Source of the DNA: Tachypleus tridentatus
Lineage: Eukaryota; Arthropoda; Merostomata; Xiphosura; Limulidae
Assembly: GCF_004210375.1 (NCBI RefSeq)
Contig: NC_134831.1
Location: 1,922,001-1,986,000 of the forward strand
DNA: 64,000 bases
Direction: 5' to 3'
Part shown: positions 35,701-46,984 of the stretch, one piece after another
Numbering within the stretch: the stretch's first letter is position 1
Layout of the letters: every line of letters starts with the position of its first letter
Position numbers and translations under genes: made by a program
The notes under the pieces: generated by a model
What the model saw: the letters and a program-made list of their open reading frames with translations, nothing else
Told to the model about the DNA's origin: nothing
Databases searched by the model: none

Positions 35701-38700
35701 TTAACAAATGTTAGACCTTAGATGTGTGGATTTAAAGACTGTGGTGTCTGCGATTAGAATTATTTTGCACTGTTGTAAAAATCCTGTATATAAAACGTAC
35801 TGTTGCAATAGAGATACAAATTTTATTGCAAATATTCAGCGAGTTAATACGCCCAACATCTATCTAAATATGCATGCGCGCGCAAGTTATTTCAATGGAT
35901 GTAAATAAGAGGCGGATGTAAGTATACTTTAATATACATTTTGTAAAAAAGCATGCTAAAAGCTTCAAGTTTTTAAAACTGACTAAAGTCAGATCGTAGA
36001 ATAACATAAGTGTATTCACTAATAGTATTAAATAAAATAAAGCTTAATTCTACCTAAGCTAAAGTAAAAAGCAAATCAAAACATAAGATATAATGTTATC
36101 TCTTGTTTGAATATAGGCCGTACTTAATAAAAGCTTAACTATTGTTTGGTCCAAAACAAATTGACAAAGATTTCTGGTTTTGCGATTAGAAATATTTTGT
36201 GCTATTCTACAAATCCAATATTTGAAGAAGTACTGTTACAATAAAGATACTAATTTGACCGTAAATGTTTTGTGGGTTCCTGCTAGCTATAATAATATCC
36301 AGGTTATGTTTATTCTAATAATTTACTATTTAATATGCATGGACTTTAACCAACAAAACTCTAATGAATATATATACTTTGGTTAAAGAGTTTGCACAAT
36401 GACACATTAAGGGCTAAACTAATAAAAGCTTTTTAAAAGGTCTAACGTTAGGCAGTAGAATAACAAATTTATTCACTGATTGTATCAAATGCAATAAATC
36501 CGTGATGACGGAATTAAAGTTTTAATATCCATACCAGCCGTCTAGAGAATATAAATGCAATAAAACTTAGCCCTAAGTTAGCTAAAGAAAAAAAAAAAAA
36601 GTACAAAAGTTAAAGTGTTAATTTATACCTTTATTGAATATCGGCTGTACTTAATAAAAACTTAAATAATGTTAGGCCTATGATAAGTGGACTTTAAAAC
36701 ATATTTTCTGCTACTTCACATAATTTCATACTTTCTTTTGAATAGAGACAATGCCTACCTCATACTATCATACATATACGTTAAAACAAACTCTTCCAAA
36801 CATAATTTAAAATAGACTTTTGTGAAAATTTCGTTTTTATTTCATGATAAACTGCTCTATTATAATTATTTTTTTACACATTATTGTTGAGAACTTAATC
36901 TCAATACTAGAAGCTAGAAACCAAATGCAGTAATTCATGCAAAGACAATGTATTATACTATTATAAACTGTTAATTTTGTAAACAATTTCACTTTTTCTT
37001 GTATATATTTTTTTTAAATATACTCACAGACAAGAGTGAAATTAGCAATTGTTAGGATGCTTTCAAATTATTGTCATAAACACAAAATAAAATGTAGAAA
37101 GGCATTCAATGTTAAGCAGTTGATAATGCAATGTATAATTACCAAAATCTGTTGAGTTAGTGAAATAACTCATGTGATGCTTGAGGTATTTCACTACACC
37201 CAGCCTCCTCCCCCCAACAATGAAACTCTAGAACTATACCTGTTAAAGTACTTAAAACACTGAGCTTAACATTTTGCAGAGGATCCCATTGTCAATTTAT
37301 TCATGATGATTTGGGAAAACATGGGACTTATTGGTCCATCTCAGCTGTTCCATCCTCTAAACTAAACCTGTTTGTAAGTAAATTTGAAAAAAATAAAATA
37401 AAGCCAGCCCTTATCATTCAGAGTTATCAAATTTTATCTTAAACTCTCTTAAATTTACTGCCTCCACAACATTTGAAGGCAACTCATTCCAGAGGCTAAC
37501 CACCCTAGCTGATGATGACTCCTACCTTACCAAAATTTATACTTGTGTCCCTTAGTCCTACTATTCTCACTGTTAAATGTGAAAAAATGACAATCTTAAA
37601 AATCTCAATAATATCATCCCCTAACGTAAGAGAAAACAATTTAAGATTTCAGCCTCTCCTCATATGAGAATCCCTCTATCCTAGGCACCATTTTATTAAC
37701 CCTCTTCTGAACCCTTTCCAACAATTCAATGTCTTTCCAAAGGTAAGGAGACCAAGACCAAACACAGTATTCCAAATGTAGCCTAACCAGTTATCTATAC
37801 AAGGAAATTATAACCTCTTTAAACTTGTATTCAATATTTCTACAGAAACAACTTAAAATCCTATTTGACATAGCATTACAACACCACAGTTTGAATGACT
37901 TTAGAGACTGGTCAACTATTGCACTAAAATCCTTCTTTTGTGGCAGTAAAGTTTATTTTCATCCAAATTATATTTATAATTCAAATTATGATAACCCATA
38001 TGCATTATCTTGCATTTATTATAATTAAAACCCATTTGCTATTTATTTTCACAACACACTAAATGATCTAAATCCTTTTGTAAATTAGTAGTATCCTATT
38101 CACAGCTAGCAATACCTAATACCTTAATATCATCAACAAATTTAAGTAATTTATTGACCATTCTTTCATCAGTGTCATTGATGTAAATCAAAGAGTAAAA
38201 GTCCTAAGACTGAGTCTTGAGGTGCACCACTTGTGACATAATCCAGTTTGACTGAATTACATTTGAACAGTTCTCTGCTTTCTTCCATCCAGACACTTTT
38301 ATTAAATTTGCTGACTTATCCCCTACATCTATAGAAATAATTTTGTTACAAACCTTTTTTTGTGATACCTTGCCAAAGGCTTTTTGAAAATCCAGATACA
38401 TCAAATATACACTCTTATCCTAATCTACATAAACAGTAATGTTTTCAAAGAATGTCAAAGATTTATAAGGTATATTGACTATCTGATGCAATTCTAAACT
38501 TTGTTAAATGACTTTAAAAAACATTTTTTACCAGCAAGTGGTTTGAATATCCAGTTTTAACCTCCTTCAGAACCCTAGGGGGAATATCTAACCCAGGAAT
38601 CTTATTGTTCTTTAAAATTTCCTGTTTTTTCTCACCCAGCTCAGAATTAATGGAGTCATCTAATCTGATCTTGTTTCCATCCATCAACTGTTCAGGATGC

Positions 38701-41700
38701 AAAATACTGCTTAAAGCTTTGTTAGTAAAAAAAACAACAACAAAAAAAGCAAAATTTAATAATCCATCCATCTCAAAATTATCAGAAAAAAAGCCTTCCT
38801 TTACTCTCTCTCAAGGAAACTATTCCATCCAAACATTTTATTTACCCTTAGTGTATTTAAGGAAATCCTTTCTGTTAATTTTCACATTTTCTGCCAAAAT
38901 GTTGTGATACATCCTTTATGATGTTCTGATTTCTGTTTCACCAACTTCCTTAATCTTCTATAATCTTGTTATACCAGCCAATTTAAATTTCTTTAAATCT
39001 TATCTCAAACTATTAATGAGCCAACCTGGTTTTCTACTTCCAGCTACCCTTTTTTTTTCCCTATAAGAATTACATTTACCTTTCATGTTTAGAAATTTAT
39101 CTTAAAAATTTTTCCACATCTGTTTGGGTAATTTTATGGGGTCTACAAACAAAAGGCTTGTGATAACATCTGTCTAGCTGTTTGGGAAGAAACAGTTTGA
39201 GTTACTTATCTGCTCTTATGTGTAGGATGTATGGTGTAGCTGAGTAAATGCACGATATTTTGTTAACAACAGGTCTTCTTTCCAATGTTCAACAGGATTC
39301 ACCTAGGAGGAGTAGCCAATTTCATGAATGTACGAATGGCTGGTCAAATGTGATTTTTCACGTGTAGTTTGGATGTTCATAATACTGAACACTGTAGATA
39401 CCTTTATTTGTTTGATAATACTGAGTACAGAATATTAAGTAACTCCTAATTTTCAGCATGATTGTACTAGTCAGAAAGTAATACTGTATAAACCAAGTAA
39501 GTGTATGCAGCCACTTATAAGCCAGCAAGATTAAAGTATAAATTGTTTCTTAACTGTAAATAGTTTAAGAATGGAACATTTTCTAAGAGGGATTTCTTGT
39601 ATTTATGGTTTAACTGAGAAAATTGTTGCAACCAAAACCAAATGTCTGTGACAACTTCAATTATTTCACGTGGTAGAGTGTAAAAAAATACATAATATTG
39701 TGATTAGGGGTAACTACAATATTACGTGGATGCAAATAACATCCACCAAGAAAACAATTGATCTAAAGACTCGGGCAGTTCATAGATTAATAAAAATAAT
39801 TCCTATGAAAAATGTTTTAGATATCGAGAATTGGACCAAGTCTAGCATTTTTATGTACATCTTCGAAGTACTTACAGATCTGATCAAAAATTAGATTATT
39901 CAGAAAAAAACAACATTAACATAGTTAATGACTAGGAGAATCACAATACCACTTTATGTTTTTTAAAAAATAAGATACTATAGTGTGTCATTTTAAAGAA
40001 GCAGTTGGTTTACGTTATAAAGTTTAACTAGGAGTACATCTTACATGTGATATAGACTTGTAGGGCCAATAACTATTACCAAGTTTTGAAGGTTATTTAA
40101 ATGTTCAGTACACTAAGTTACGACCTTTTGATTATGATATATAAGATATTGTAACACTCTGGATGGATGTTATCTGCTTGAAACTTGAAGTCCTGATAGA
40201 CCAGTGTCAAGACATAAATGGGACTCCAGTGTTCAAGCTTTATTCTTCAACATGACAGATTTTACTAATTATTTCAGACTACAACAGTAGACATCTGAAC
40301 AAGAATTATGAGCTGTAATGCAAATTATGGGGTTAATCATTACTGGTAAGTTACTTTCAAGTTTGTGGGGGATGGGAGGGTGAAATGTAAGGTTTATCTG
40401 TTTGGGGTATACAGTCTTGATAGCTTACTTGGTCAAACATTAGTCTCAATAAAATTGACCCAGATTTTTTGTTGGGTGTATTGGTTATTTTAATGAAATA
40501 GAATGGATATAATGTATGTAAATATAATGAAACCTATTGATCTGTGTAGTTTAGGTAACCTAATGCTACCCTAATAGTTGTTCTGCAGCAGTGTAAATTA
40601 ATGAGCTTGTACCAATCATTCACAGTTTAGTTCTTAAACTTTTAGTGTGTGAGAACTCAGATATATCAGGATACAGTGGCCATGGCTAGCTTGCTTCAAG
40701 TTAAGAGAAATAAGTTGTTTATCAAACCTTCAAGATGTATCATTAGTACAATGCACAAATTTTCACTATTGCTTACATTATTCAAGGTGCACAGAACAAG
40801 GTTCAAATGTTATGTAATGCTCAGGCCAGACATTGCTGCCATGGCAACTGGCTGTTTCTCGCATCATACTATATTCTGTTTACGCGTGTCCCATGATTAC
40901 AACACTGACTGGTAAGTGTTGTCAAGATGAATTATAGAGCACAAAGTTGTATATTAGTTTAACCCTTATAAGCAAACCTGGGGTCCAAATGGATTCCAAT
41001 GACTATCTTGGTTGTATATCTTTTTGATGTAATTGTTACAAATTTATATCAATTCATGTAATTATCAAGCATAAATCCTGGATCAATATAATACTATTGT
41101 TTTTGAAACAGAAAGATAAAGCATGAGGCTATAGTCTATTTATTTGGGGTCCAAGTGGATTCCATGCTATCACTGACCATCCCTATACATGTAGTTCAGT
41201 AACTGCATATAACATATGAAACAGATTTCTGTATATTTATTTCACTATAGAGACTGTATACAGGATAATTCATCAATATTGCTATCTGGTGTGTTTGCTT
41301 ATGACATCATTGTGGTGAACATGTATATACATCTCATTCCTCAACAAATGTTCTCTGTAATGACTACTTACAATGTCCTATTTTAAAGAAACCTTGTTTG
41401 ATAATTATTCTAAATTGATTGCTTATTGGATTTTTAATCTTTAGCCTTCTTTAACGATACATTTGTATTGAGGTCTGGTCAAATCCAAAGTGACCCACAA
41501 TACTCACTTTGTTTTTGTCGAAACATATTTTGCAGTAATGTGTTAATCTCATCCTATCTTGGTGAATAATGATTTAAATACAGGAGTATAATAAAACCTT
41601 ACCATTTGTTGTACAATCTTTGTATAAGGAATGGTTTAATACCACTTATCCATATACTGAGGAACATCGTAATTTCTTAATCTGTCAACATATTTCTTGT

Positions 41701-44655
41701 ACAATACATATATTTCTATGTTGTTTACATTGCATGCTAACCCTAACATAAAAGTTGTAATGTAATTAGTTTTAGTAATTTCAATCCAGAGTTTACTAGA
41801 ACAGTAATTTTGTGTTGAGGTCCAGTTGAACCTGAGGTGTTGCAAAAAGTAAGGGCTGATGAGGGTTAATATAGAAATCTTATTGAGAGAAAAAAACAAA
41901 CAAAAAGGTATGTACTCCTACTAGCACAGGAATAAACTGCTAATACATGTCACAAAATAATTTGAATATCTAATGGCCTGATAATGTTTTTGAATGGTTG
42001 ACAATAATAATGGCCAGTACACATGAAACCGAAGTTACAGATTTTAAATGCAACATGTAGACATGCAGAGCCTAGGGAAAACGAGGTAAGTAACATATGT
42101 ATGTATGTATACAGCATATGTAATTTAAAGAACTTAAAAAGTGAAAACAGACTAAAATATAAAATATGTTAGTCTTGGGAATATATACTTGGCTAGAATG
42201 CGAGAGATACTGTAATAGCCTGAACATTATTGACATCATGAGTTATGCTAGTGAATTTAAAATACACAGACTAAGAAAAATAACTGTACTTTTGAAGTAA
42301 TTTGGCAAAACACAGTAGCCCTGATATAACATTAAAGCCACTGGGAGTTCCAAAAAGTAACATTTCAGAGCACTAAATACAAACACACTCCTTCACCAGC
42401 ACAAGTTTGTTTTAAAAATGGGCAAACATTTATGAAAACAAATAATTTCACATTAAAGTAACAATGTAACAAAAAAAAATTCAGGTAGTGCAGCAAGGAT
42501 TTAAACAAAATTTAAGCCTTAGATCAATCAAGGTTGTATTAGAGATACATTAACACAATGTTTGAAACTGTCCTAGTTACATTCATTTAGGGAAAAAACA
42601 ACAACAACTGATTACAGTCTAGTGAACACAACAATTCCTAGCAGTTTATTAAACATTTTTCTAACCTATATGTACAAGATTGTTTGTGGGTTCATAACTT
42701 TGCTGGTTACAGGTTACCTAATAATTTAAAATACACACATGAAATTAATACTGTAATTAACCCCAGTTAAAAATACTGCTTAAGTCTTCTTTCTATTGTA
42801 CATAACAAATAAATTATTTAAATTTTTTAGCTTATCCTAGAACTAGGAAATAAAATTCATTAACTATAAGCATCAATTATACCAATTAGTGCCACATAAA
42901 ATAATCAATAAATTGATAATAAACAACAATTTTCAATATTATTATCCTTTTTGATGATTTGAAACTATCCAGTAATCAAAATTTTGCCATTATTGTTTTC
43001 ATCAAATTCAGACTTTTTCAGCTGAATCAATTAGTGTCATGACTGTCAAAAATATTAAACTAATCAAACTTAGAGTTTCAGATTATTATTATTCCAACTA
43101 TTCAAGTAATCAAAATATTGACATTATGTTTGTTTGCTATTAAGCACAAAGCTATCTGTATTCTGCCCATCACATTTATTTAAACCCAATTTTTAGTGTT
43201 ATAATTTCTGTTTTTATCCATATGATGAGAAAATTTAATTAAAAGGCCTGTTGAGTAATTAATTAGCAAAATTATACTTACTGCTGGCTCCAGTGACATA
43301 ACAGCCTAAACCAAAAATATTTATTTGAAGACAATACGACTTTATACGTAAGACTCCTTAAATCCAAGAGGACACATTCAGTATCTGATTGAAAATATCA
43401 ATTTACCTGTCAGGCAGTATGAGCATAGGATAACACTTATGTGCCTTTGGCTGAAAACTAATCCATGTTATTATCCTCCCTTTACAAATACACCAGAAAT
43501 TTGATAAGGTATGGTAGTAATTTTTAGGACATCAAGAAAATAAGCCAGCAGAATGTGCAAAAATTATGAGTTTAGAAAGAGGTAATTTGTAAAATGTAGA
43601 AAGAATAATTCTCCTCACCTGTAACAACAAGCTTGTATTTAATATCACTCTCAGCTAGAACAGGGACAACACGCTCTCTAAAAACTTCCAGAGCTTTTCC
43701 TGGCCCACTTCTTGGATTAACAAAAATTAACAGATTTCTCTGAGGAGGCAGTTCTTGGATACCTTAAAAAAAAAAGTTTATATATGTAGTTGAAGTGTTA
43801 CATTTGATTTTGAAAATTTTATTTAATGGATTAGGGGGCCCTTTGAAATCAAATGGTTTTCTGACATATTTTAATGCAGCTTAAATAGTTTAAAAATAAA
43901 ACAGATGACATCCTAGCTTATGTTTGCATTCTATTTGCCATTACATTAATAATGTTATTCTTACTAAAGGGTCAAAAATGATAAATAACACTAGTTCATA
44001 TGAAGTCTGAGCCACAGTTACATCTTATGATGGTAATAAGATTTTCAACTATGTTATAAATTAAATCTCTTTTGCAATTAGTTTATTTGAAATTTCTCTG
44101 CAGTTTTTGATTATCTCAAGGACACGTTTTGAAATTGCGTTATTGTGAGACTAAACATCGTGAATGCTTACACGTGCAACAGTACAAGTGCTCACCTTGA
44201 AGATAAACAGTTTCACCAGATTTCAGTAACAACAACAGAGCTTTCTGCCATCTTTTAGCAACGTTCACATTTTCTTCCTCTTGTTGATGTTTTTTTATTT
44301 CCAAAGTGATAGTTTCCCGCACTCGCTGTAACTGCTTTTGAAGTTTACCCCTTAAACGTAAAGGATAACAATACAAACATAGATATATTGAACGATCTAA
44401 CGAATCAGCATCTTTTAGAGTTGTTTTTTTTTCTTTCATTATATGGCACCCCACTACGTCACTTATTTTGATGACAGTTTCTTCATAGCGATTATTTTTT
44501 GTAGGTGAAGGATGTACCAAAATGATATTCTTTTGAGTCAGTTTAACGTTGACGACACATTTCGTATTATGCAATACGAACATGTCTTCTAATAAAGCAG
44601 ACGTTGATGGCATTGGTGAGCAAGAAGAAACATATTCGCTTTCCAAACCTTCCAT
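29718..44655 (-). CDS. SPHK: Sphingosine kinase, six coding exons
   Basis: The protein phosphorylates sphingosine with ATP to sphingosine-1-phosphate in the cytosol and at membranes. Coding exons run 44655-44196, 43762-43619, 34304-34210, 33322-33207, 32120-31900 and 30631-29718. All introns are GT-AG, and the sum of 1950 nt keeps frame (649 residues). Motifs in order: ATP-site NPRSGPGKAL (~170), LVVTDR (~200), SGDGLLYEVFNG (~224), PGGSGNGLA (~257), GWGIMADIDIESEKLRAIGE (~310, with the substrate-contacting aspartates), DDGLMWLVIIQAGVSR (~568) and the C-terminal VDGEVV (~625). A Ser/Thr-rich, low-complexity insertion fills ~372-530, as in SPHK2-type kinases; vertebrate SPHK1 is much shorter. 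The start is the first in-frame ATG; the frame extends upstream only with non-ATG codons. Intron 2 is ~9.3 kb and holds repeats. No frame break is seen, so the gene looks functional. Confidence 0.95.
31900..32120 (-). CDS. SPHK: Sphingosine kinase exon 5 (catalytic-domain core)
   Basis: Listed separately because its acceptor is easy to misplace. The upstream open frame begins inside the exon, but the acceptor TTTCCATAG at 32121-32129 lets the split glycine codon continue as EPYGRKTVISSVLNL. It then encodes HGRVSPMDLVRV and GWGIMADIDIESEKLRAIGE. An alternative acceptor at CAG (about 32096) would break the frame. The donor is GTAAGT at 31899. Confidence 0.9.
32280..32720 (-). mobile_element. 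CR1-like LINE 3' fragment in intron 4-5 boundary region
   Basis: The minus-strand text shows LKGFPY-like and SLNILSL segments and a following ILKE, which resemble the 'L.GLPYEERL..L.L.SLE.RR' region at the end of CR1/Jockey RT proteins (compare 37600-37700). It lies just upstream of exon 5, within intron 4. No open frame remains. A T-run at 32490-32504 interrupts it. Confidence 0.6.
33368..33665. repeat. Degenerate ~60-bp tandem array in kinase intron 3
   Basis: About five units start with a phrase like AGAAATGCAAATCTGAGTCA (33430), AGAAATGTAAGTCTGAGTTC (33605), or GAGAAATGAAAGACTGAGTT (33370), each ending in a TTCATGTG..CACCACATTTA-type phrase. Divergence is high, so this is an old array. 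It starts only ~45 bases upstream of exon 4, and gives rise to the open frames at 33404-33661. Confidence 0.75.
35222..35660. mobile_element. Fold-back element split by a SINE-A
   Basis: Long arms AACACTTTTATTGATAAGCA (35561-35592) and the complement at 35619-35651 surround a centre with TTTCGACCTTCCTTGGTCAT and CTTCAGG. The arm continues to the left of the SINE as CTGGTATGGGTTTTAATACA (35259-35280), matching TTAATACCCATA at 35651. I associate this 'GTTTCGACC...GGTCATCTTCAGG' centre with the ends of Penelope-like elements, but no coding part is present. A second fragment of it lies at 36499-36548. Confidence 0.75.
35289..35561 (+). repeat. SINE-A, full length, inside the fold-back
   Basis: The head GGCCCGGCATGGCCAAGTGG with an intact A box and B box GGTTCGAATCCC is followed by a nearly consensus body and an AAACAAACAAAC tail. 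The flanks ACATTTATTG and ACTTTTATTG form the target duplication. Confidence 0.95.
36495..36550 (-). repeat. Fragment of the same fold-back family
   Basis: The minus strand reads GACGGCTGGTATGGATATTA followed by AAACTTTAATTCC, matching GCGGCTGGTATGGGTTTTAA at 35255-35275. It sits in the fourth ~430-bp unit. Confidence 0.7.
36750..37265. other. Intronic AT-rich sequence, nothing recognised
   Basis: This is part of intron 2 of the sphingosine kinase gene. I see no repeat family or exon-like frame. Confidence 0.5.
37270..39110 (-). mobile_element. CR1-like LINE, RT to 3' end, decayed
   Basis: The minus strand gives SPELGEKKQEILKNNKIPG-like and PPRVLKEVKTG (38570), MYLDFQKAFGKVS (38400; motif A), VTSGAPQDSVLG-type text (38200-38240), KFVDDI (38130; motif C), then PHLEYC.QVWSPYL-type (37770), PRI.GFSYEERLK (37680) and SSKVV.AVNL.. 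text (37470). Order and wording match CR1-clade ORF2. A deletion lies between the PPRVLKEV and motif A segments, and stops are frequent. The element sits in intron 2 on the same strand as the gene. Confidence 0.85.
39120..43120. other. Intronic sequence of the kinase gene, mostly unassigned
   Basis: No exon or RNA gene is supported. The phrase GGGGTCCAAATGGATTCCA (40980) recurs nearly unchanged at 41146 (GGGGTCCAAGTGGATTCCA), which hints at an old local duplication. A TATG microsatellite is at 42097-42110. Confidence 0.5.
43125..43215 (-). repeat. SINE-B relic
   Basis: TTAAGCACAAAGCTATCTGT, ATTCTGCCCATCACATTTAT and TTAAACCCAATTTTTAGTGT keep the SINE-B order in reverse, with several deletions. 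It lies in kinase intron 2. Confidence 0.65.
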
Positions 44656-44734
44656 GACAAAATTCAATGAAACTATGTACACCTCACTTACAAAGGGATG
44701 TACTTTGTTAAATAAAAGTTTATTAAACAAATGA

Positions 44735-45175
44735 AAGTATGAAACATAATGTACGCAAAACTCTAATTTCTTTAAAAACAGGACACTACCTTACCAAATC
44801 TCACCTATCTCACTTTCTAACACACATTAACTGTTTCACAACACACGAAACCATGTCGCGTGACTTAAAAAATTGAAACTGTAGGTGGTGCTACCATCAC
44901 ACCGTTATGTAGTGGTTTCTATTTTGTTGTTATTATTTACATTGTTTTCTTCTATTATTTGATCAGCTTTACGTTTATTTTCCTTATACGTCATCTCACT
45001 TGCCTTCTAATATTTATTATTAAACATTACACAGGCAATTTTTATATTAAAGAAAACATCATAAGATCACCTAGCGGTAAGTTCATTTAATTAATTAGTT
45101 GCTTGTGCACACGCAATTGGCTGTTTATACTCAAAATCGAAATGTGAAGTAACTAGTCATGTATAAGAACAAATA
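44735..45175. other. Upstream region of the kinase gene
   Basis: This would hold the kinase 5'UTR start and promoter. I see no TATA box at a convincing distance and no clear initiator, so the transcription start is not placed. Confidence 0.4.
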
Positions 45176-45181
45176 AGTTCA

Positions 45182-45800
45182 TGTTATAAAGATAAACAGC
45201 TTTATTAATAACAAATTAAGTAATGAAGAACAAACATAAATTTACAAAAATGTGAAGTTAATTATCCCAACTAATTTGACGTACCATTACGTCATTTTCA
45301 AGGATGTACTGTGTGTGTACAGCGACGTCTTGCGAGTGTTGTTTTCTCCGTCTGATTTCTTCAGAGATATTCCTCTGAAAAATGTTTTCCTTGACGGATC
45401 AGTTTGAAAGCCTATACCATTGTTTATAAGTTTGTCTGAATTCTTGTGTATTTCAGTAGCTTCTCTAATATTTATTTAGGTTATGTAATAAATAAGTTTC
45501 AATTTTATGAATTTGATTATTTAATCATTTTGGTAGAGGTGAGCGGCGACTTCTGATTTTTCTATTTCCAAACGGCGGTGATGATTTCTATGTTCTTACG
45601 TTTAACGACCGTTTAGTTTGGCCTATGTATAGTTTGTTGCATAAGCACTGGATCAAATATTTTCTAGAAACTATTCATGAGTTTTTTTTTCCTTTATTCA
45701 GTTTACTTTATATGTAAAAACAGCTCGTTTGGGTTGAAAAAATATTTTACGTAGAGTGTCGGAATGTAGAGGGCGGTGTTAGATGTTTTAATATATAATT
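45182..45800 (-). mobile_element. Penelope-like element 3' part, second copy (GIY-YIG relic)
   Basis: On the minus strand TLRKIFFQPKRAVFTYKV (45757-45700) is followed by CNKLYIGQTKRSLNVR (45640-45590), the Y-x-G core of a GIY-YIG nuclease, and then by INNGIGFQTDPSR and a basic tail (SLKKSDGENNTRK). This matches the C-terminus of Penelope-like proteins, where the nuclease nicks the target. It is decayed and lacks the RT. It directly follows the other GIY-YIG tail on the same strand. Confidence 0.75.
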
Positions 45801-45823
45801 TTATATTATTTATATTATTAATT

Positions 45824-46230
45824 TTAATATAGGTATAAAGGTGTTCCTTTGTATTGGTTTATTCTTGGTTTAAGTTGTATAAGTAAGGCTTCTTTAATTT
45901 TGCGTTTGTTTATGTTTGTTTCTTTATTTAGTATTTGAGTGTTTTCTATGGTTATGTTGTGTTTATTTGACTTCCAGTGTTCGAAAACGTGTGAAGGTGA
46001 CTTTTTATGTTCTTTGAATCTGGTTTCCATTTTTCTACTTGTTTCTCCAATATAGAAGTCGTAGCAGTTATCACAATGTATTTTATAAATAATGTCGGTG
46101 TGATGTTTGTCAGTGTAGTTTTTACACAGTATAGACCTCAGTTTTATGCCTGGTTTTTGAATGAATTTGGTATTAACTGGAATGTCATATTTTATTACTA
46201 GTTTTTGCCAAATGACAAAGTGGCCAAATA
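45824..46230 (-). mobile_element. Penelope-like element GIY-YIG tail, first copy
   Basis: The last ~130 residues of a 334-codon open frame give KLVIKYDIPVNTKFIQKPGI, then IYKIHCDNCYDFYIGETSRK, METRFKEHKKSPSHVFEHW and KRKIKEALLIQLKPRIN. This is a complete-looking GIY-YIG endonuclease module of a Penelope-like element, including the Y..IY..G core, the arginine/EH helix and the KEALLI glutamate. The RT is missing; instead the frame is joined upstream to an unrelated protein (next entry). Confidence 0.85.
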
Positions 46231-46978
46231 GACACCACTCTTGCGGGTCATGGTCACAACCCAAAGCAGAGAACAATCCTTCGATGCCAACACAGAAACA
46301 GAGACTGTCAACTTGTGCAAAGAATTTGGTTATATTATCTTGGCGGCTTCGAAAAACAGAAATTTTCGTACCTGGTGACAGCAAACACCATTCCTGCAGT
46401 CTCGAACCCAGCAATTCGGCTTTTATTTTTGACAGATTCAAATCTTTGACCAGATGGTTTAATTCTGACTGTGTTATGAGATGTGGATCGCCTGAGAAGC
46501 ACGGTTCAAAATCCGGATCATTGTTACTGCCAGTTTCCTGCATTGCCGTTTCTTCATCTAAGGTCCATTCCTCTGGTGGTTTCGGAATTGGAATACTGTC
46601 GTCATGTGACACGAGTCTCATTGCTGAAGGCAGATTAGGGTATTCAATTGACTTCTTGTTTTTGTCAGGGAAACCAGACACATTAGTCAAACAGAAGTAA
46701 CAGTCCGTCACATGGTATTCTGTTCTCGCCGTATTATCGGGACAGCAAACGGCATTATCTTTCGAGTGCGTCTGAGCCAAGCTCTCAGACAGACAGCACA
46801 TGTCGCACAACAAATGTGAGGCGCTCATTCCTGGTCTTGATCACCAATTTTACAGCCAAAATACAGATGATATGCTTTCTTCATAAGAGCAGTCACTGAG
46901 AGTCTCTGATGAACAAGCTTATACTCGCCACAAATATAGCAGAATGTATCATAGCTGTTACGACATTGACGAGACATA
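46231..46978 (-). pseudogene. N-terminal half of the multicopy arthropod protein family
   Basis: The frame starts at the ATG 46978-46976 with MSRQCRNSYDTFCYICGE and KKAYHLYFGCKIGDQDQE, then HICCATC. After a frame change it continues as DCYFCLTNVSGFPDKNKKS, YPNLPSAMRLV, PIPKPPEEWTLDEE, LITQSELNHLVKDLNLSK, AELLGSRLQEW and FSALGCDHDPQEWCLF. Paired cysteines (CYICG, CCATC, CYFC) suggest metal binding. I recognise it as the front of the family whose back half is at 12.34-13.27 kb. The copy has a stop and a frameshift in its first 60 codons, and stops matching where the Penelope-like tail begins. Confidence 0.75.
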
Positions 46979-46984
46979 TTGACC

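Larger units (their letters stand above)
34540..36745. repeat. ~430-bp tandem repeat, four diverged units in kinase intron 2
   Basis: Landmarks recur in order. AGGCCGTATTTAATGAAGGC (34798), AGGATGTATTTAATAAATG (35681), AGGCCGTACTTAATAAAAGC (36115) and CGGCTGTACTTAATAAAAAC (36642) each follow a C(T)AACGTTAG/GACCGTAGAATAA phrase and precede TGCAATAAAGATACTAATTT-type text. The base period is ~430. Unit 2 is lengthened by a fold-back and a SINE-A, and unit 4 by a short related insertion. Confidence 0.85.

Noticed and set aside
46161-46700. 179-codon plus-strand frame
   Set aside because: It is the shadow of the minus-strand multicopy family frame, whose wording is recognisable.
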